NCBI GenBank assembly: GCA_016714985.1
Contig: JADKBS010000032.1
Location: forward strand, 16,571 to 80,570
Length of the DNA stretch: 64,000 bases
From: Saprospiraceae bacterium
GTDB lineage: Bacteria > Bacteroidota > Bacteroidia > Chitinophagales > Saprospiraceae
Reading direction: 5' to 3'
Shown here in pieces: positions 62,881 to 64,000 of this stretch (its first letter is position 1; every line of letters starts with the position of its first letter). Both the position numbers and the translations under genes were made by a program. The notes beneath the pieces were generated by a model. The model was not told where the DNA came from, ran no database searches, and saw only the letters and a program-made list of their open reading frames with translations.

Positions 62881-64000
62881 TTATAGCTTCACCACCTTCC
62901 CAACGACAGCCCAATTGGCTGTGCGTATGCTAAGGATATAAGTTCCGGCATTCAGCTTGGACACTGGTAACCCCTCGCTTTGCTCACCTCCAAGCAACTC
63001 CTTGGATTCCTCAAATAACATCCTACCAGAAAGGTCGTGCAGGCTAAAGGATGTTTTGGTCGCATGGAGTCAGTTCAAAGTTCACAAGGACTTCGTTTCC
63101 AACGATTGGATTCGTGAGAATACAGCAGAGAAGGTTAGTGATATCGGCATTGCCTTTCAACAAGGGGTGCTTCCCGTTGCCCCCACACGGTGTACCTGGC
63201 CATGGATGCCATGCCAGAGTGGTAAACCGGCGAGCAGCAGTTTGCCATCAGGCAGGGCCAGCATGGTATTGGCACAGTGGTCGGCTTTATCATCGTAGGT
63301 CTTGGCGTGCCCCCACACCGAATTCCAGATCGAGGGGAGCCATTGCCGATCAGGCGCACCCCGACGAAATCTTCCCGCTCGTCCATGCCGGACATGCCAC
63401 CTATAAGCAAACTGCCATCGGGTAGGAAACGAAGCCCAGTGGCAAGGCATCCTTCGTTCAAGCTGATTTCAGCCAATCCTTCCCTTACCAAAGCCAAGAT
63501 TGGTCTCGCCAGTTTGCGTGAATTTCCAGTGCCAGGAAGAAGTTGGCCACCAGCTTGTTGGCCGAGGCTCGTGGCCACTACCATACTGCCATCGGCCAGA
63601 CCTGCTACCCCACCTGCGATACCTGCCTCATGCCGTTGGACAGTGAGCTTGCCTCCGTGCCGAAGTAGGGGTCAACCTTGCCATTGTCGAATATGCGGTG
63701 AACGGCAATTGTGTGTTGATATAAGGGCAGGAAGCGGCAATCAATAACCGATTAGATTGCTTGGATATGGCGGTCCTGATTTTTGCTGATAGCTGCTTCA
63801 CAACCAAGTGCCAGTACTCCTTGCTGCCCAAATTCTTGGTCGAGCGACCCATCAGCCTTGATTTTGACCACATAGACCTCATGGGCATCCAGTTCAGAAC
63901 TGCCTACCAAGATGGAAGTCGCCATTGTCGAATATATGAACCCGGTCGGACGGCGGGTTGAAAATGCCTGTGCCTTTTGTGGAACACACTGCCGTTGTTT
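62881..64000 (-). pseudogene. T9SS-secreted delta-60 repeat protein, partial and frameshifted
   Basis: The gene enters from the right edge. Fragments in all three frames read as delta-60 propeller repeats (VVKIKADGSLDQEFGQQGV, LRFLPDGSLLIGGMSG, NTMLALPDGKLLLAG). The T9SS sorting domain ends at 62881 (LSGRMLFEESKELLGGEQSE, LPVSKLNAGTYILSIRTANW, GKVVKL-stop). Many single-base frame changes separate the pieces. Propeller proteins of this kind are secreted or surface-bound in Bacteroidota. The start is outside the window. Confidence 0.7.

Noticed and set aside
1..64000. tRNA or rRNA genes
   Set aside because: No T-loop/anticodon patterns or rRNA-like sequence were seen on either strand.

Overview
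The window comes from a member of the Bacteroidota, most likely a Saprospiria/Saprospiraceae-type bacterium. The evidence is four large secreted proteins ending in the beta-strand sorting domain of the type IX secretion system (T9SS), several Bacteroidota-style lipoproteins, a hybrid two-component system with an N-terminal beta-propeller, a TonB receptor with an OMP_b-brl_3 type barrel, a DUF5916 protein and a helical protein family typical of Saprospiraceae. G+C is moderate overall, with two clearly AT-rich patches (about 32.4-33.2 kb and 52-54.9 kb). No rRNA, tRNA or CRISPR array was seen.

Layout. 0-7.4 kb: end of an ECF sigma factor, Ada alkylation repair protein, lipoproteins, a NhaD antiporter with a micro-membrane protein on each side, and a decayed partial duplicate of a lipoprotein gene. 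7.5-22.6 kb: metabolic and membrane genes (GMC oxidoreductase, DUF1003, a degenerate K+-channel-like protein with a polytopic membrane protein, EamA, DUF2809, YdeI-like, FrnE/DsbA-like), then a His-rich protein, a CFFC-G protein and a DUF5916 outer-membrane protein, a thioredoxin-reductase-like flavoprotein, a methyltransferase fusion, an XRE regulator/membrane protein pair and a frameshifted GNAT. 22.8-29.4 kb: two T9SS substrates, one with a CotH kinase domain. 29.4-34.8 kb: a TIR/STAND-NTPase/TPR gene (candidate anti-phage or signalling receptor), flanked by relics of its own 5' and 3' ends and followed by a translationally coupled gene pair. 34.8-51.9 kb: mostly leftward genes: an 1896-residue T9SS protein, a subclass B1 metallo-beta-lactamase operon, a histidine phosphatase, a TonB receptor, a zincin-like peptidase and a hybrid two-component system. 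52-64 kb: two tandem leftward terminators without a gene, a decayed helical-protein gene, a gene-poor stretch, a 1482-residue HYR/dockerin/cohesin-like T9SS protein, then a right end in which nearly every gene carries several frameshifts.

Two themes cut across the window. First, at least nine genes are interrupted by single-base indels in G/C or A runs. They are densest in the last 4 kb, which looks more like consensus error than biology, although real decay is clear at 6.7 kb, 29.4 kb, 34.4 kb and 53 kb. Second, gene borders carry short tandem repeats of 7-11 bases and several large fold-back palindromes. One repeat of this type sits in frame inside the sensor kinase gene. The most interesting locus is the TIR/STAND gene with its exchanged AT-rich sensor block and flanking relics.
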